From: Symbiodinium natans
Lineage: Eukaryota; Sar; Dinophyceae; Suessiales; Symbiodiniaceae
Length of the DNA: 64,000 nucleotides
NCBI GenBank assembly: GCA_905221605.1
Contig: CAJNDS010002113.1
Span: 807,001-871,000, forward strand
Reading direction: 5' to 3'
The first letter of the stretch is position 1; each line of letters opens with the position of its first letter. The translations under genes and the position numbers were made by a program. Below are positions 58,301 through 64,000 of this stretch, piece by piece. The notes beneath the pieces are model-generated. The model did no database searches and had not been told where the DNA came from. It saw nothing but the letters and a program-made list of their open reading frames with translations.

Positions 58301-59436
58301 AAGTCCTGTACCCTTACATGGGAGGTCTGGATCCATGATGATCCATGCTGTTGCTGACGTTTAAGCCATTCTTCGAGAAGTGGCCAAATGCACAGACAAT
58401 GGTAAAAGGTGCACGGCCTCTCAGGAACTGAACAACACCTAACAATGAACTTGCCGGAGGGCATCCAGTCTTTCAAAAAATGGTGACAAGGCGGCCCTGC
58501 ATGGGATGTCCCCGAGAACCCTTTATCAAATCCGAAGCTTCGTAAACCCGAAGTCCCTATTTACCCTAAACCTTAAGCCCGAAGCCCCGAACCCACAACC
58601 CTATTCATCAGGATGACTGATTGTCTCCGGTATCTCACCGGATCCAGGAGCCGGAGTTTTAGGGTGCAGGGTTTAGGGTATAGGGTTTAGGGTTTAGAGA
58701 AAACAGCAACAGTCTCGTTCAGACCGAAGCACAGTTCTAATAGGCCTGCTTTTTTTTCTTTTCTTTTGGGGGCCGCTGTGACCGTGTGGGGGGGGGGGGG
58801 GGGGGCCTTACCTACCAAACTTGGCCTTGCGCCGCGAGTTCAGAGTGGGACTGCGCTTCACGTACTAGCCGAGCAGGTAACCTGTAACCTTTTGGGGCAT
58901 ACATACAATCCTACCATAATTGAAAGGTGAACCTTGTTCTCGGGTCAGGGTACTCAGCAACTAATGAATCATGGCCCTTGGACCCTGAAGAGTCCAACCC
59001 GGGACCCTAAACCCCAAACCCTAAACCCTAAACCCTAAACCACAAGTCTTCTAGCTTCTCAGAAGTGGAGGATCTCCGAGTCTTCCAGAAGCACTGAAGA
59101 GATGGAAGCAGGCCGCGGGCGGTGCAGGGTGTAGCCTTCTTGGGGATATTTTCGATTTGTACCGATATCTTTTCATGTATGTATATGTATATATATACAT
59201 ATATATATATATGTGTGTGTGTGTTTTTCATGTGTATATATATATATCTCATTATACAACCCCAGGAAAATTTTCAAACAATAGTTAATCAATTGAGGCT
59301 CCAAGGGGAGTATAGCAGGGAGATGAAGCATGGAAGCTTTTGGTTTCAGAGCGGACTTGAGTTCAACCGACACCTTGTCATTGGACGGCAGCATGTGATT
59401 GACGCGAATGCAGCATCTTCTATCAGTGTGGCGTAA
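37098..59436 (+). CDS. membrane protein with channel-pore-like and EF-hand-like exons (multi-exon; possibly two genes)
   Basis: Plus-strand exons include hydrophobic segments at 37098, 40691, 41456 and 42574, a pore-loop-like exon with GDSWG at 48103, two EF-hand-like modules (50893 plus 51376; 54626 plus about 55330) and a basic helix exon at 56171. In protist voltage-gated cation channels a pore with GDSWxxI precedes an EF-hand region and a charged helix, so the order fits. A clear S4 helix and S6 were not found. Stop candidates exist at 45657 and 59434, so there may be two genes. Family assignment is inference. Confidence 0.4.
37880..38009. mobile_element. foldback element family G
   Basis: Contains ATGGGCCCCTAATCTGGTCC, GCTTCTGAAGTCTGAGCCC and GGGACTATG in the same order as the copy near 32.0 kb. 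Confidence 0.6.
38045..38156 (+). CDS. exon candidate
   Basis: After CCTAAG; reads LSPWDQRVYQGSMVPLGGDY and then VQGWDSDESGTTW. Coding-like composition, GT donor at 38157. No family recognised. Confidence 0.5.
38535..38598 (+). CDS. basic exon candidate
   Basis: Acceptor TTGAG|G, donor GTAACC. Reads AALRARIRRAGRHGGTGDLI. No family recognised. Confidence 0.4.
39211..39309. mobile_element. foldback element family C
   Basis: Starts GCCCAGTAGTACCCTTATTC, ends CATCCTAGGTTACTGGGC, with GTTCCCTTATAAACCCCTTT inside. The reference copy for the family. Confidence 0.8.
39508..39619 (+). CDS. exon candidate
   Basis: After TGCCAG with a GT donor. Reads PPRFDTYLTCVDIDSRPHPT then DTYTLE. Strong coding-like composition, no domain recognised. 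Confidence 0.5.
39623..39738. repeat. (GGAAGGAAGGAAG)n purine minisatellite
   Basis: About nine units of a GGAAG-based 13-mer. It extends the upstream ORF artificially with Lys/Glu/Gly repeats. Confidence 0.95.
40104..40216 (+). CDS. exon candidate directly before a family A element
   Basis: After ACACAG; reads HRTKDYRALEEETPTLVVRL then SDLCLLMHLGKAPFQ, with a GA donor (CAG|GAGCTA) six bases before a foldback element. Convincing composition. Confidence 0.5.
40222..40347. mobile_element. foldback element family A
   Basis: Termini ACTTGAAGGTTCATGGGCAG and TACCCATGACCCTACAAGT. Its left end abuts an exon candidate, so it may lie at an intron start. Confidence 0.8.
40691..40789 (+). CDS. membrane-segment exon
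   Basis: 33 codons after ACCAG. Reads RYTIELFLFLAVHGISIVMK then LWRDAFFMLRPQ. The TIELFL...G pattern resembles an S2 segment of voltage-gated channels; other membrane families are possible. Confidence 0.5.
40795..40985 (+). repeat. TTTATAGGG nonamer array
   Basis: About 20 tandem TTTATAGGG units with few variants, a locally amplified derivative of TTTAGGG not seen elsewhere in the window at this length. Confidence 0.95.
41100..41155 (+). repeat. TTTAGGG interstitial array
   Basis: About eight perfect units in the intron between two membrane-segment exons. Confidence 0.95.
41456..41548 (+). CDS. membrane-segment exon
   Basis: Acceptor GCCAG|G, possible GC donor. Reads IDVGVLVCGYVPWLNLGAVA then LWVFFNLENL. 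Hydrophobic; it could be the S3 helix if the gene is a channel. Confidence 0.5.
41876..41985 (+). CDS. exon candidate
   Basis: After TACAAG with a GT donor. Contains STLDTLSEREGWDLIPDFWK. Soluble, coding-like. A 14-bp tandem duplication (GTGCCCTTGCAAAA) starts at the donor. Confidence 0.45.
42407..42476 (+). CDS. exon candidate with duplicated start
   Basis: After GTTAAG; reads MQGLQLDAPEKHDAWPGAWL then DDEF. Its first 21 bases are duplicated about 67 bp upstream, at 42339-42360. Confidence 0.45.
42574..42626 (+). CDS. membrane-segment exon
   Basis: Acceptor TTGCAG|G, GT donor. Reads LILVARLSFFGPAAFSS. The same frame is open upstream through HVLVACLWLILAG, which adds to a transmembrane-like stretch. 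Confidence 0.4.
42687..42782. mobile_element. foldback element family C
   Basis: ACCCAGAGTTCGCCCTTGTC on the left and TATTCCTAGGTTACTCG on the right, inner GTTCCCTTATAAGCCCGTT. An exon frame opens right at its CCTAG|GTTACT end. Confidence 0.75.
42775..42869 (+). CDS. exon starting inside the end of a family C element
   Basis: Using CCTAG|G of the element as acceptor, the frame reads STRLSVKVEVEAMFGRDGKC then SFSVG to a GT donor. Alternating hydrophobic residues suggest beta strands. The first residues (YSWG) come from the element. Confidence 0.45.
43410..43508. repeat. (GAAT)n and (GTAT)n microsatellites
   Basis: Adjacent tetranucleotide runs; they produce a spurious Tyr/Ile/His repeat ORF on the minus strand. 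Confidence 0.95.
43904..43969 (+). CDS. exon candidate
   Basis: 22 codons after TCCAAG with donor GTAACC. Reads CNSLEFVLGHQFTLRDKSWS then LR. Coding-like, family unknown. Confidence 0.45.
44777..44823. repeat. (TATG)n microsatellite in an AT-rich intron
   Basis: About 11 TATG units within an AT-rich stretch 44640-44870. No coding signal. Confidence 0.95.
45323..45419. mobile_element. foldback element family D
   Basis: Begins GCTTAAGAACCGACC and ends GGGGTTCTTAAGC, with a T-run plus G-run just inside the right end. Flanked by ATTC on both sides, a possible target duplication. Confidence 0.75.
45471..45659 (+). CDS. long exon candidate with stop
   Basis: Opens after GCCCAAG|G and runs 62 codons to TAG. 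Contains DGHLYETRASSEMLSYFYGA and ends QSILQQLIDHEPF. Its composition is unlike the surrounding repeat-derived ORFs. It may end one gene, dividing the 37-59 kb stretch in two. Confidence 0.5.
   Translation, partial: APSASDHDGHLYETRASSEMLSYFYGASNFSVHPNKTPFNPYSEDQKKPQSILQQLIDHEPF
45868..45935. mobile_element. foldback element family C, reverse orientation
   Basis: GCCCAGTAACAAAGG followed by AAAAAGGGTGCCC and AAGGGGTCTATAAGG, the reverse complement of the family C right half. The other end is lost. Confidence 0.6.
46252..46332. mobile_element. foldback element family F
   Basis: Contains AGGACCCCAATAAGGTACCC and TAATTTCGGAAACCCCC, the reverse orientation of the 26.1 kb copy. Confidence 0.65.
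47007..47102 (-). CDS. minus-strand exon candidate with ATG
   Basis: Starts at an ATG and reads MLLATAPKKKRTLEELPDQF then LPYFPSGHELR before a GT donor. Coding-like and not mirrored by a good plus frame, but isolated. It would be antisense to the surrounding gene model. Confidence 0.3.
47788..47876. mobile_element. foldback element family D
   Basis: GCTTAAGAACCACCGCAAAG at the left; T-run, G-run and TATCTTAACC at the right. Shares the TATTCCTCCTTATAAGG core with the reverse of the 45.3 kb copy. Confidence 0.7.
48103..48216 (+). CDS. channel pore-loop-like exon (GDSWG)
   Basis: After ACTGAG|G; reads TVIAGDSWGEIAVPVIEDRS and then GLPRSQREQF. The xxTGDSWxxIAxPxI pattern is that of pore helices and selectivity filters in protist four-domain voltage-gated cation channels, where the acidic residue lines the pore. 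It ends at a GA donor in or beside a family C element. Confidence 0.45.
48211..48304. mobile_element. foldback element family C
   Basis: Left CCCAGGGATGCTCCTTCTTC, right TTATTCCTAGGTTACTCTTG. It sits between the pore-like exon and a frame reading LVLALERTLQKELESI, so it may be the whole intron. Confidence 0.75.
48296..48362 (+). CDS. helical exon candidate after family C element
   Basis: With CCTAG|GTTACT as acceptor the frame reads YSWGLVLALERTLQKELESI. In phase 1, and it joins the pore-like exon if that ends after GACCCAG. ERTLQ-type sequence often follows S6 in channels, but S6 itself is not seen. Confidence 0.35.
48540..50290. other. no firm exon
   Basis: ORFs exist on both strands between 48575 and 49564 (for example a hydrophobic plus frame around ACFLVDTLLKTLRTVFQIL and an acidic minus frame), but they overlap and lack motifs or clean splice sites. 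49570-50290 shows nothing assignable. Confidence 0.4.
50310..50420 (-). repeat. CCCTAAA interstitial array
   Basis: About 13 units, followed by a second array at 50621-50673 and one in TTTAGGG orientation at 50759-50808. Confidence 0.95.
50695..50759 (+). CDS. coiled-coil exon candidate
   Basis: Acceptor CTTGAG|G. Reads ELEQDMATDQKALQRLGPQI. It immediately precedes a TTTAGGG array that begins at the presumed donor. Confidence 0.45.
50893..50949 (+). CDS. EF-hand-like exon 1 (first half)
   Basis: Acceptor GCGCAG|G, GT donor. Reads KIFNRIDADGSAWADKVA. D-x-D-G-S is the EF-hand loop start with hydrophobic IFxxID before it. Loop position 6 is Ala instead of Gly and position 12 is not Glu in this exon, so calcium binding is uncertain. 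Confidence 0.5.
51238..51300 (-). repeat. CCCTAAA interstitial array
   Basis: About eight units between the two EF-hand-like exons. Confidence 0.95.
51376..51448 (+). CDS. EF-hand-like exon 2 (second half)
   Basis: Acceptor GTCAG|G, GT donor. Reads GEVTLSELIEGAQRVPGRSP then EAMK. G-x-[VI]-x-x-x-E-[LF] with the loop Glu and the following helix is a typical EF-hand second half, as in EF-hand tails of protist channels (EFxxGxxRLxGxA). Confidence 0.55.
51640..52790. repeat. ~25-bp satellite array (TTTCAAATGACTCAATTTGAAAGTG)
   Basis: Roughly 40 diverged units; TCAATTTGAAAG and GTTTCAAATGAC are the recurring words and are themselves partly palindromic (TTTCAAA / TTTGAAA). AT-rich, no coding frame. 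It lies in an intron between EF-hand-like exons. Confidence 0.95.
52864..52994. mobile_element. foldback element family A
   Basis: Left ACTTGGAGGTTCAGGGTACT, right AGGTACCCCTGAGCCTCGCA. The centre carries AGTCTTCTCTAAGTAGGT, also seen at 4902-4922. Confidence 0.7.
53505..53618 (+). CDS. exon candidate, 38 codons
   Basis: Acceptor GCTCAG|G, GT donor, phase 0 on both sides. Reads DPEFRSRLQVMDIDEAIPLI then a hydrophobic end (MQVIINLVAVVPY). The RLQVMDIDEA part resembles the linker between paired EF hands in protist channels. The donor lies at the left end of a decayed family C element. Confidence 0.5.
53871..53968. mobile_element. foldback element family F
   Basis: Contains AATAGGGGTACCCTGGAAAT and CCCCTACTTTCGTAGACC. 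Same layout as the copy at 6231-6331. Confidence 0.65.
54028..54137. mobile_element. foldback element family B
   Basis: GGTTGGGATGTTCCCCCTTA on the left, AAGGGTGAACATCTCAACC on the right, inner AGCAGTCCTT and AAGGACTGCT. A well-preserved pair. Confidence 0.85.
54626..54675 (+). CDS. EF-hand-like exon 3 (first half of second module)
   Basis: 50-nt exon, acceptor GAAAG|G, GT donor. Reads VDLQQLFEMIDIEGHS. LFEMID-x-x-G-x-S-G is an EF-hand start, with Glu and His in place of the usual Asp/Ser ligands. Confidence 0.5.
55330..55395 (+). CDS. EF-hand-like exon 4 (second half of second module)
   Basis: Reads QVKVMELLGGNSWRRSPHSV then MKTRTP after GGGCAG|G, with a GT donor. It aligns with the 51376 exon (GEVTLSELIEG...SPEAMK), which supports two repeated EF modules. 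The entry phase does not fit exon 3 as drawn. Confidence 0.4.
55398..55510. repeat. single inverted-repeat element
   Basis: Starts CCCTAAGGTTGCCCTAAAGG-like and ends AAGGGTACAACCTTTAGGG-like, with TCCTTAAAAAGGGG inside. It abuts the 55330 exon. No second copy recognised. Confidence 0.5.
56171..56238 (+). CDS. basic helical exon after the EF-hand modules
   Basis: After GGACAG with a GA donor (AGG|GACTCA). Reads RFVKYNMMRLMHRHEEQLAS. A Lys/Arg/His/Glu helix often follows the EF-hand region in protist channels. Confidence 0.5.
56252..56335 (+). repeat. TTTAGGG interstitial array
   Basis: About 12 perfect units starting about 13 nt after the preceding exon's donor. Arrays at 55200-55275, 55655-55730 and 55854-55905 are similar but less regular. 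Confidence 0.97.
56347..56447. mobile_element. foldback element family E
   Basis: TATATCCCCCTTGAAAATTG at the left, CAGGGGAGTATAGATT at the right, core ACAAAACCCAAGAGGATGTT. Closely matches 26418-26523. Confidence 0.75.
56450..59060. other. mostly intronic, no firm exon
   Basis: ORFs around 57837-58091 are open in three plus and three minus frames, so none can be chosen. A possible exon at 59063-59170 has two competing frames (SGGSPSLPEALKRWKQ and SEVEDLRVFQKH). 58786-58806 is a poly-G run. Confidence 0.4.
59319..59436 (+). CDS. possible terminal exon
   Basis: After TAGCAG|G at the end of a family E-like remnant. Reads EMKHGSFWFQSGLEFNRHLV then DANAASSISVA and TAA at 59434-59436. Coding-like; assigned to the upstream gene by position only. 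Confidence 0.45.
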
Positions 59437-59694
59437 GACAAACAAGATTCGTAGCTGAATCCGCGCAGGCCTCGGATCAGGCCTCGGATCAAGCCTTCTC
59501 GGCAGCATGACTTTCGAGTCGCTGCGACACTCTCGCAGCGAAGGCTGGGCGCTGGAAGGGCTTAGATTCCTGCATCTAGCTGTCGTCCTTCAGTCGGTCT
59601 ATGAATAACGCGTCTCTTGTTGGGATGTGTTAATGTGTTCGGACATCTTTCCATCGTGCATCCTGTCCAAGTCCCTGGCTTGATCCAATGCAGC

Positions 59695-59833
59695 CTGTCA
59701 CGATTTCTGAAAATGTTTGGGCTGCGACCAAAAGGTCCTGCACTACAAGTATGCCTAGCACTATAGCAGGGACACGTGCAAGCTTGACGCCATGGTGTTC
59801 GCGAAGTAGAATGTCGTGCAAGCGTTGCGTGGC
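59695..59833 (-). CDS. cation:proton antiporter-like exon (CPA2/KEA type), minus strand
   Basis: On the minus strand an acceptor GCACAG|G is followed by TQRLHDILLREHHGVKLARV and PAIVLGILVVQDLLVA, then a GC donor. LGxLxxQDLxVA is the hallmark of CPA2 and Kef/KEA antiporters (helix with the conserved Gln-Asp). It would be a gene converging on the plus-strand array. No second exon of the family was securely found. Confidence 0.4.
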
Positions 59834-59869
59834 CTGTGCTCTCTGCCGGCCTTGTTGTCAAGGTGGGTT

Positions 59870-62800
59870 GTTAAATGCTCCGCGCCTGCCGGCAGTCTGC
59901 AAGATTCGATATTTCTAGTTGCGCAGTGGCCACATACAGCCAAAGCCGGATAAAACACGCCTTCCGCTGCGCAAGCTCATTGTCGTGCATGCTCGACATA
60001 ATATGTCCTGCAGAGCTTCGACTCTTGAACTTTGCACAGCATGCGCCCAAAAGTTCGCGAAAGTCCCACGACGAAAGCCAGGCAAGGTCCCGGCCCATCC
60101 GGGCCACCAAATCCGAAATCCATCGTTGTGTTCATCTGTCCTCCACGGCTGGGAAGTCTGGTGCCCCAAGCGCCTGCGTTAGCTGTATAGTCACCATTCA
60201 CAGGATCAGGGCTCCATAGATAGTTCCGTTTTGCCGGGGTTTAACCCTAAACCCTAAACCCCAAACCCCAAACCGCAAACCCCAAACCCCAAACCCCACC
60301 CACCCCAGCCTCAGCGGGGGCCGGAGGGAACCACACCATGAGGGGGGAAGGAGGACTGGGTGACACTGCACCATATATGGCCCAGGGCGTGTGGGTTGTC
60401 GAAAATTTTCGGGATTGATACGAATGAGATTCTTAGACTCTTAGACGGTTGGGGCATGTGGCTTCGGGTTGCAGGCAGAATTGAAGGCTGTCTTTGAGTG
60501 GTTCGGGTAGCGGTTTTGCTTTGAAAAAGACTTCGGCCAGGTCGCACACTGCTGCTGCTAGTGCTGCTGCGCTGCGCGATTTGTCCAGGGAGCCCAATCT
60601 TGCTTGCTTATGCTGCTTATAACCTCAGTATATCATAAGCTCAGAAGTAAGACCCTATAAGACCCTGGAATGTTGTTTAAGGTCAACCGGGCTCGGCTTG
60701 TAGCGAGGCGCCATCAGCGGCATTCACGGGTTCCCCTGCTCTCAAAAAACTACCCCCCCCCTAGGTTCCCTAGGTTCCCTAAACCCTAAACCCTAAACCC
60801 ATAACTAAGGCTATTTAGGGATAGTGGGGGAACCCATGAGGCATGCTCAGCAGCCAGATGAGCCTACTAAGCGTGAAGCGTCACAAGACGATGATGGAAC
60901 CGAAGGCTTTCGATACGGTGGCTTGGCCGCAGTGCGGGTTTAGGGTTGGAGTTTGGGGTTTAGGGTTTGGGGTTTAGGGTTTAGGGTTTAGGGTTTGGGG
61001 TTCATGATGTTGCTCGTCTGCGTTTGGCGGGTGGGGCATTTTCGCTCCTTGCTAGGGCACCAGAAATTTTAACGCTGCGCGACCCGCCCCGGCCGCCCCT
61101 GTCCAGCGGCGAGGCAAACCTGTTGTAACAGGCCGGCTCATGTATAGGCCACATGTGGACGCACCGTCCGCGGACGCTGTCGGCGAAGGGGGGGGTTACC
61201 CATTCCAAGAAAAGAAACCGTTGGCGTGATCAGCGATGCATCAGCTGCTTTGTACTACAAACACCTACGGCCCGAGGCCTCGGCGGATTGAGAGGAGAGT
61301 TTAGATCACCGCCCCTTAGTTGATTGAGATCAGCTGCCAGTAAAGAAGGGGGGAATGCCACCTGTGGATTCCATTGCCGTTTTGCGCGCTACATTGTTGC
61401 AGCACTCTGCTCCGGCGATGCTAGGAGACAACCACAGAGCTGGAGTGGGTGGAGGATGCCTTGGATGAGGTCCATGGCTGGGAAACCCTAAAACCCAAAG
61501 TCCTGAAGGCCTCTCACCGTGTGGCACTGACGGGGTGATGAGACATCCTGCAGGAAATTGTGGAGCAACCACGCTTCTCCAAGAGGGCGCATCTGCCGTC
61601 GTTGTTCAAGGACCAACGATTTAGGGTTGAGGGTGTAGGGTGCAGGGTTTACGGGGGGGGCATGGGCGGCTTGACACGCGGCCAAGTGCTCCATGGAAGT
61701 GCCACGATCGGGGTATTGGCGAGTCGCTCCACAGTAGGGTCCACAAACTGCTGTGGCACGAATGTAGCATCACGTGGGTGGAGAGTTGGACCGAGCCCGA
61801 CGGTGCAGGACCAGTGCTCGACGCAGCAGGAGACTCTCCAGATGCAAGAGAAAGCGCTGGCGTCAGCTTTCCATAATGCCGTGGAGGCATGGTGATAAGA
61901 CGGGCTGGGGATTGGAATTCTCACAACTTTGCGGCTTTCACGAACCAGGAATCTCTCTGACACTGCAGCCCTTCCTGTAGGCCTTGCACGCCCCAACGAG
62001 GAGGTCATAGTGTACGGTTCAGGATGGATTTGGGGTAAGTCCACTAGGAAGCCATCTGAAGCAGTGATGCTACTTCGGCAGTGCAACGTAATGTTTTGGC
62101 AGCACGCTTATTATTGTTGGTGGCCCAACACCCCTCAGCATCCCCCTCAACCCTAACCTTACTTTCTTCCGTGGCATCGGGGGTGGTGCTCCTCCCCGTG
62201 CGCTTCCTCCTAAACCCTAAGGTAAAGTCCTCAAAACCCATGAGCCCTTAGCCTGGCAAACCTTGGTTGTCGTTTCGACCTTTGCTCTTTCGACATAATC
62301 ATTCATGCAAAAGTCCTGCAGGGAAAAGCATGCATGAAAAAACACACGTGTATGTAGCACATATGTAATATGCCTACGGAGTTTGTGTGTCGACGCATGT
62401 GCACATACAAGTCTCTACAGAAAATACAACTGCACATCCCAAAGCTCAACACCAGGTCTTCAAGCAGTCGCTGCTGGACGCCACCGACCAGGCAGTTCAC
62501 AGCTCCTTGTCCTCGCTGGGGCTCGCGACGAAGGACGGCACGAGATGTTTGAGATTTTAGGGCAGGTTGCACATGGTTGTGCCCAAAGCCCATTACCTCT
62601 CATGTATGCTGAACTCAGGCACCTTCCTGAAACAAGCTGTCTTGGTCTCCTGGGCTGTAGGGAGTATAGTGCTTATAGGATGCTTGATCTCAGGGTAGAC
62701 AAGGGTCGAACACAAGAATGAACGGAGGTGCAAAGGCACCTCATTCCCTAACTGTAGGGTTTGGGGTTTGGGTTTAGGGTTTAGGGTGCTCTGAGTTTGG

Positions 62801-62960
62801 CTTGAAAGGCCCTAGGAATGACCCGGAAAGAGTGCAGCCCAAAGCCATCGAAAACTGAAGCCAAGAAGTCTACAGTGTCGGCACCCTAACTCCTAAACGC
62901 ATGCGCCCCAAAAAGCCTGACTGACTTCAGAGCCTCCTGGGTTCTGAGCCTGCACGCTTG
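59870..62960. other. dense overlapping ORFs, gene content unresolved
   Basis: 59870-60220 and 61560-62090 are open in several frames on both strands and poor in telomere-type repeats, which suggests exonic or recently derived DNA, but no motif allows a choice. 60240-60300 and 60935-61005 hold CCCTAAA/CCCCAAA and TTTAGGG/TTTGGGG arrays. Confidence 0.4.
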
Positions 62961-62963
62961 CAG

Positions 62964-63015
62964 TACAGCCACTCCAACCTCCAAGGCGGAAGTTGTGTCG
63001 GATTCCGACATCCTA
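62964..63015 (+). CDS. exon candidate
   Basis: After TTGCAG with donor GTAAGA. Reads TATPTSKAEVVSDSDIL. The best canonical GT-AG exon in the last 4 kb; no family recognised. Confidence 0.4.
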
Positions 63016-63035
63016 GTAAGAACCAGTAAGCTTAG

Positions 63036-63080
63036 GGAGCAAGAAGCTCAAAGACCACCGGAGCTTGAGCTGCTCAAGAG
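63036..63080 (+). CDS. exon candidate
   Basis: After GCTTAG|G with a GT donor, only 20 nt downstream of the previous candidate's donor, so the two may be alternatives. Reads EQEAQRPPELELLKR or, in another open frame, SKKLKDHRSLSCSR. A TTTAGGG array follows directly. Confidence 0.35.
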
Positions 63081-63099
63081 GTTCGGGGTTTAGGGTTTA

Positions 63100-64000
63100 G
63101 GGTTTAGGCTTGAGCCCTTGACCCTTTCTGCACAGGGCTCCCGACCCTTAGTTAGGTGAATCGGCTGGAGGCGCTTCGGATATGGCCCTAAGCCTTACGC
63201 AAGAAAAGGCGCTTATTTTTTCCAAATTTCAATGGCATACGGAGATTCACGGATGATTTTTTAATTTACAGAATCATGTAGCACAGTTCATTGTATGATG
63301 GTTGCAGGGGGCGTACCTTCTTAGCCGCGTCAGGAGGCAAATGTCCTCCGGGGCGATGCTCATCCAGCACCAGAGAGAGCCTAGGTGGAACCAGTGGATT
63401 TAGAGTGTTCAGGGTTGAGGGTTCCACGATACTTGGCACAGAAATTAGGGTTTAGGGTTTAGAGCTTAGGGTTTAGGGTTTGGGGTTTGGGGTTTAGGGT
63501 TTAGGGTTTAGGGCCAAGAAGAGCCCCTTTGTGAGAAGCTGACTCTCCGCTGCTGGGGGTTGAGGACTCAAAAAGAAGGGGTTTTGGCTGTCAGTAGATG
63601 GTTACGCTACCTTACCCGAACACAGTCGCACGTCTTCATCTCCGACTCCTTGAAGCTGCCTTTAGACAGGAAGAATGGGAGGTTAACATAGGCTAACCTT
63701 ACTTCAAACCGCCTAGCTTGAGAAGCCTGCGCCCTCTGAACAATCTTGCTGGACCTGAAATCTTCTGAGCTTTGGAAGACCCCGAAATCGTCTGAGCTTT
63801 GGACAAGAGCCTAGGCCGGAAATCGCAACTGCGGCATGGTTCGAAGATGAGGACTTTGGGGCGTGCCAGCGATGAAGAGCAGCGAGCCCATCAACACCCG
63901 CAGAGTCCCCCCCCCCCTCAATTGGGGTTTAGGGTTTAGGTTTACAGGGTTTCAAGTTTAGGGTTTAGGTTTACAGGGTTTAAAGTTCAGGGTTTGGGGT
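63100..64000. other. intronic or intergenic end of the window
   Basis: TTTAGGG clusters at 63447-63512 and 63925-63985. A possible short exon at 63847-63905 (TLGRASDEEQRAHQHPQ). Nothing else supportable. Confidence 0.4.

Noticed and set aside
1..64000. Bacterial features: operons, ribosome binding sites, CRISPR, insertion sequences
   Set aside because: No long uninterrupted genes, no regularly spaced CRISPR-type repeats and clear spliced exons; the window is eukaryotic.

Overview
This is a eukaryotic nuclear window. It most likely comes from a dinoflagellate (Symbiodiniaceae or Suessiales type). The coding signal is not in long ORFs. It is in many very short exons (often 25-60 nt) separated by large introns. 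Where consecutive exons can be joined in frame, donors are a mix of GT, GC and GA and acceptors are almost always AG|G, which is the known dinoflagellate splice-site pattern. Most introns carry interspersed TTTAGGG/CCCTAAA repeats in both orientations, together with many short foldback elements. I see no rRNA, tRNA, CRISPR or bacterial feature. Nearly all convincing exons are on the plus strand, which fits the unidirectional gene arrays of dinoflagellates. Exon limits below come from reading frames and splice phase only.

Layout. (1) About 0.5-3.0 kb: 3' part of an anoctamin/TMEM16-like membrane protein. (2) About 5.8-23.44 kb: a serine/threonine protein kinase with an Aurora-like activation segment. 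Its catalytic domain can be followed through 15 of its exons, with the ATP-lysine exon and a few junctions unresolved. It seems to run on into coiled-coil exons and a Ser/Ala-rich tail ending at a stop at 23440. (3) About 25-31.2 kb: exons of an unidentified, partly coiled-coil protein, with a possible stop or a GT donor near 31174. (4) About 32-36 kb: scattered exon candidates without an assignable family, and a 12-nt match to the dinoflagellate spliced leader. (5) About 37-59.44 kb: exons with several hydrophobic segments, a channel pore-like GDSWG exon and two EF-hand-like modules followed by a basic helix. The best reading is an EF-hand-regulated cation-channel-like gene (possibly two genes), but this is an inference. 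(6) About 59.5-64 kb: one minus-strand exon candidate resembling a monovalent cation:proton antiporter, then two plus-strand exon candidates near 63 kb.

The most unusual content is structural. There are at least seven families of short inverted-repeat elements. One copy (family B, about 23.2 kb) accounts for almost a whole 120-nt intron with a GA donor, so it looks like an introner. Interstitial telomere-type arrays fill the introns. There is a ~1.1 kb array of a ~25-bp A/T-rich unit, a near-perfect 51-nt hairpin, and T(n)G(n) tracts. Families were recognised by eye; no database search was possible.
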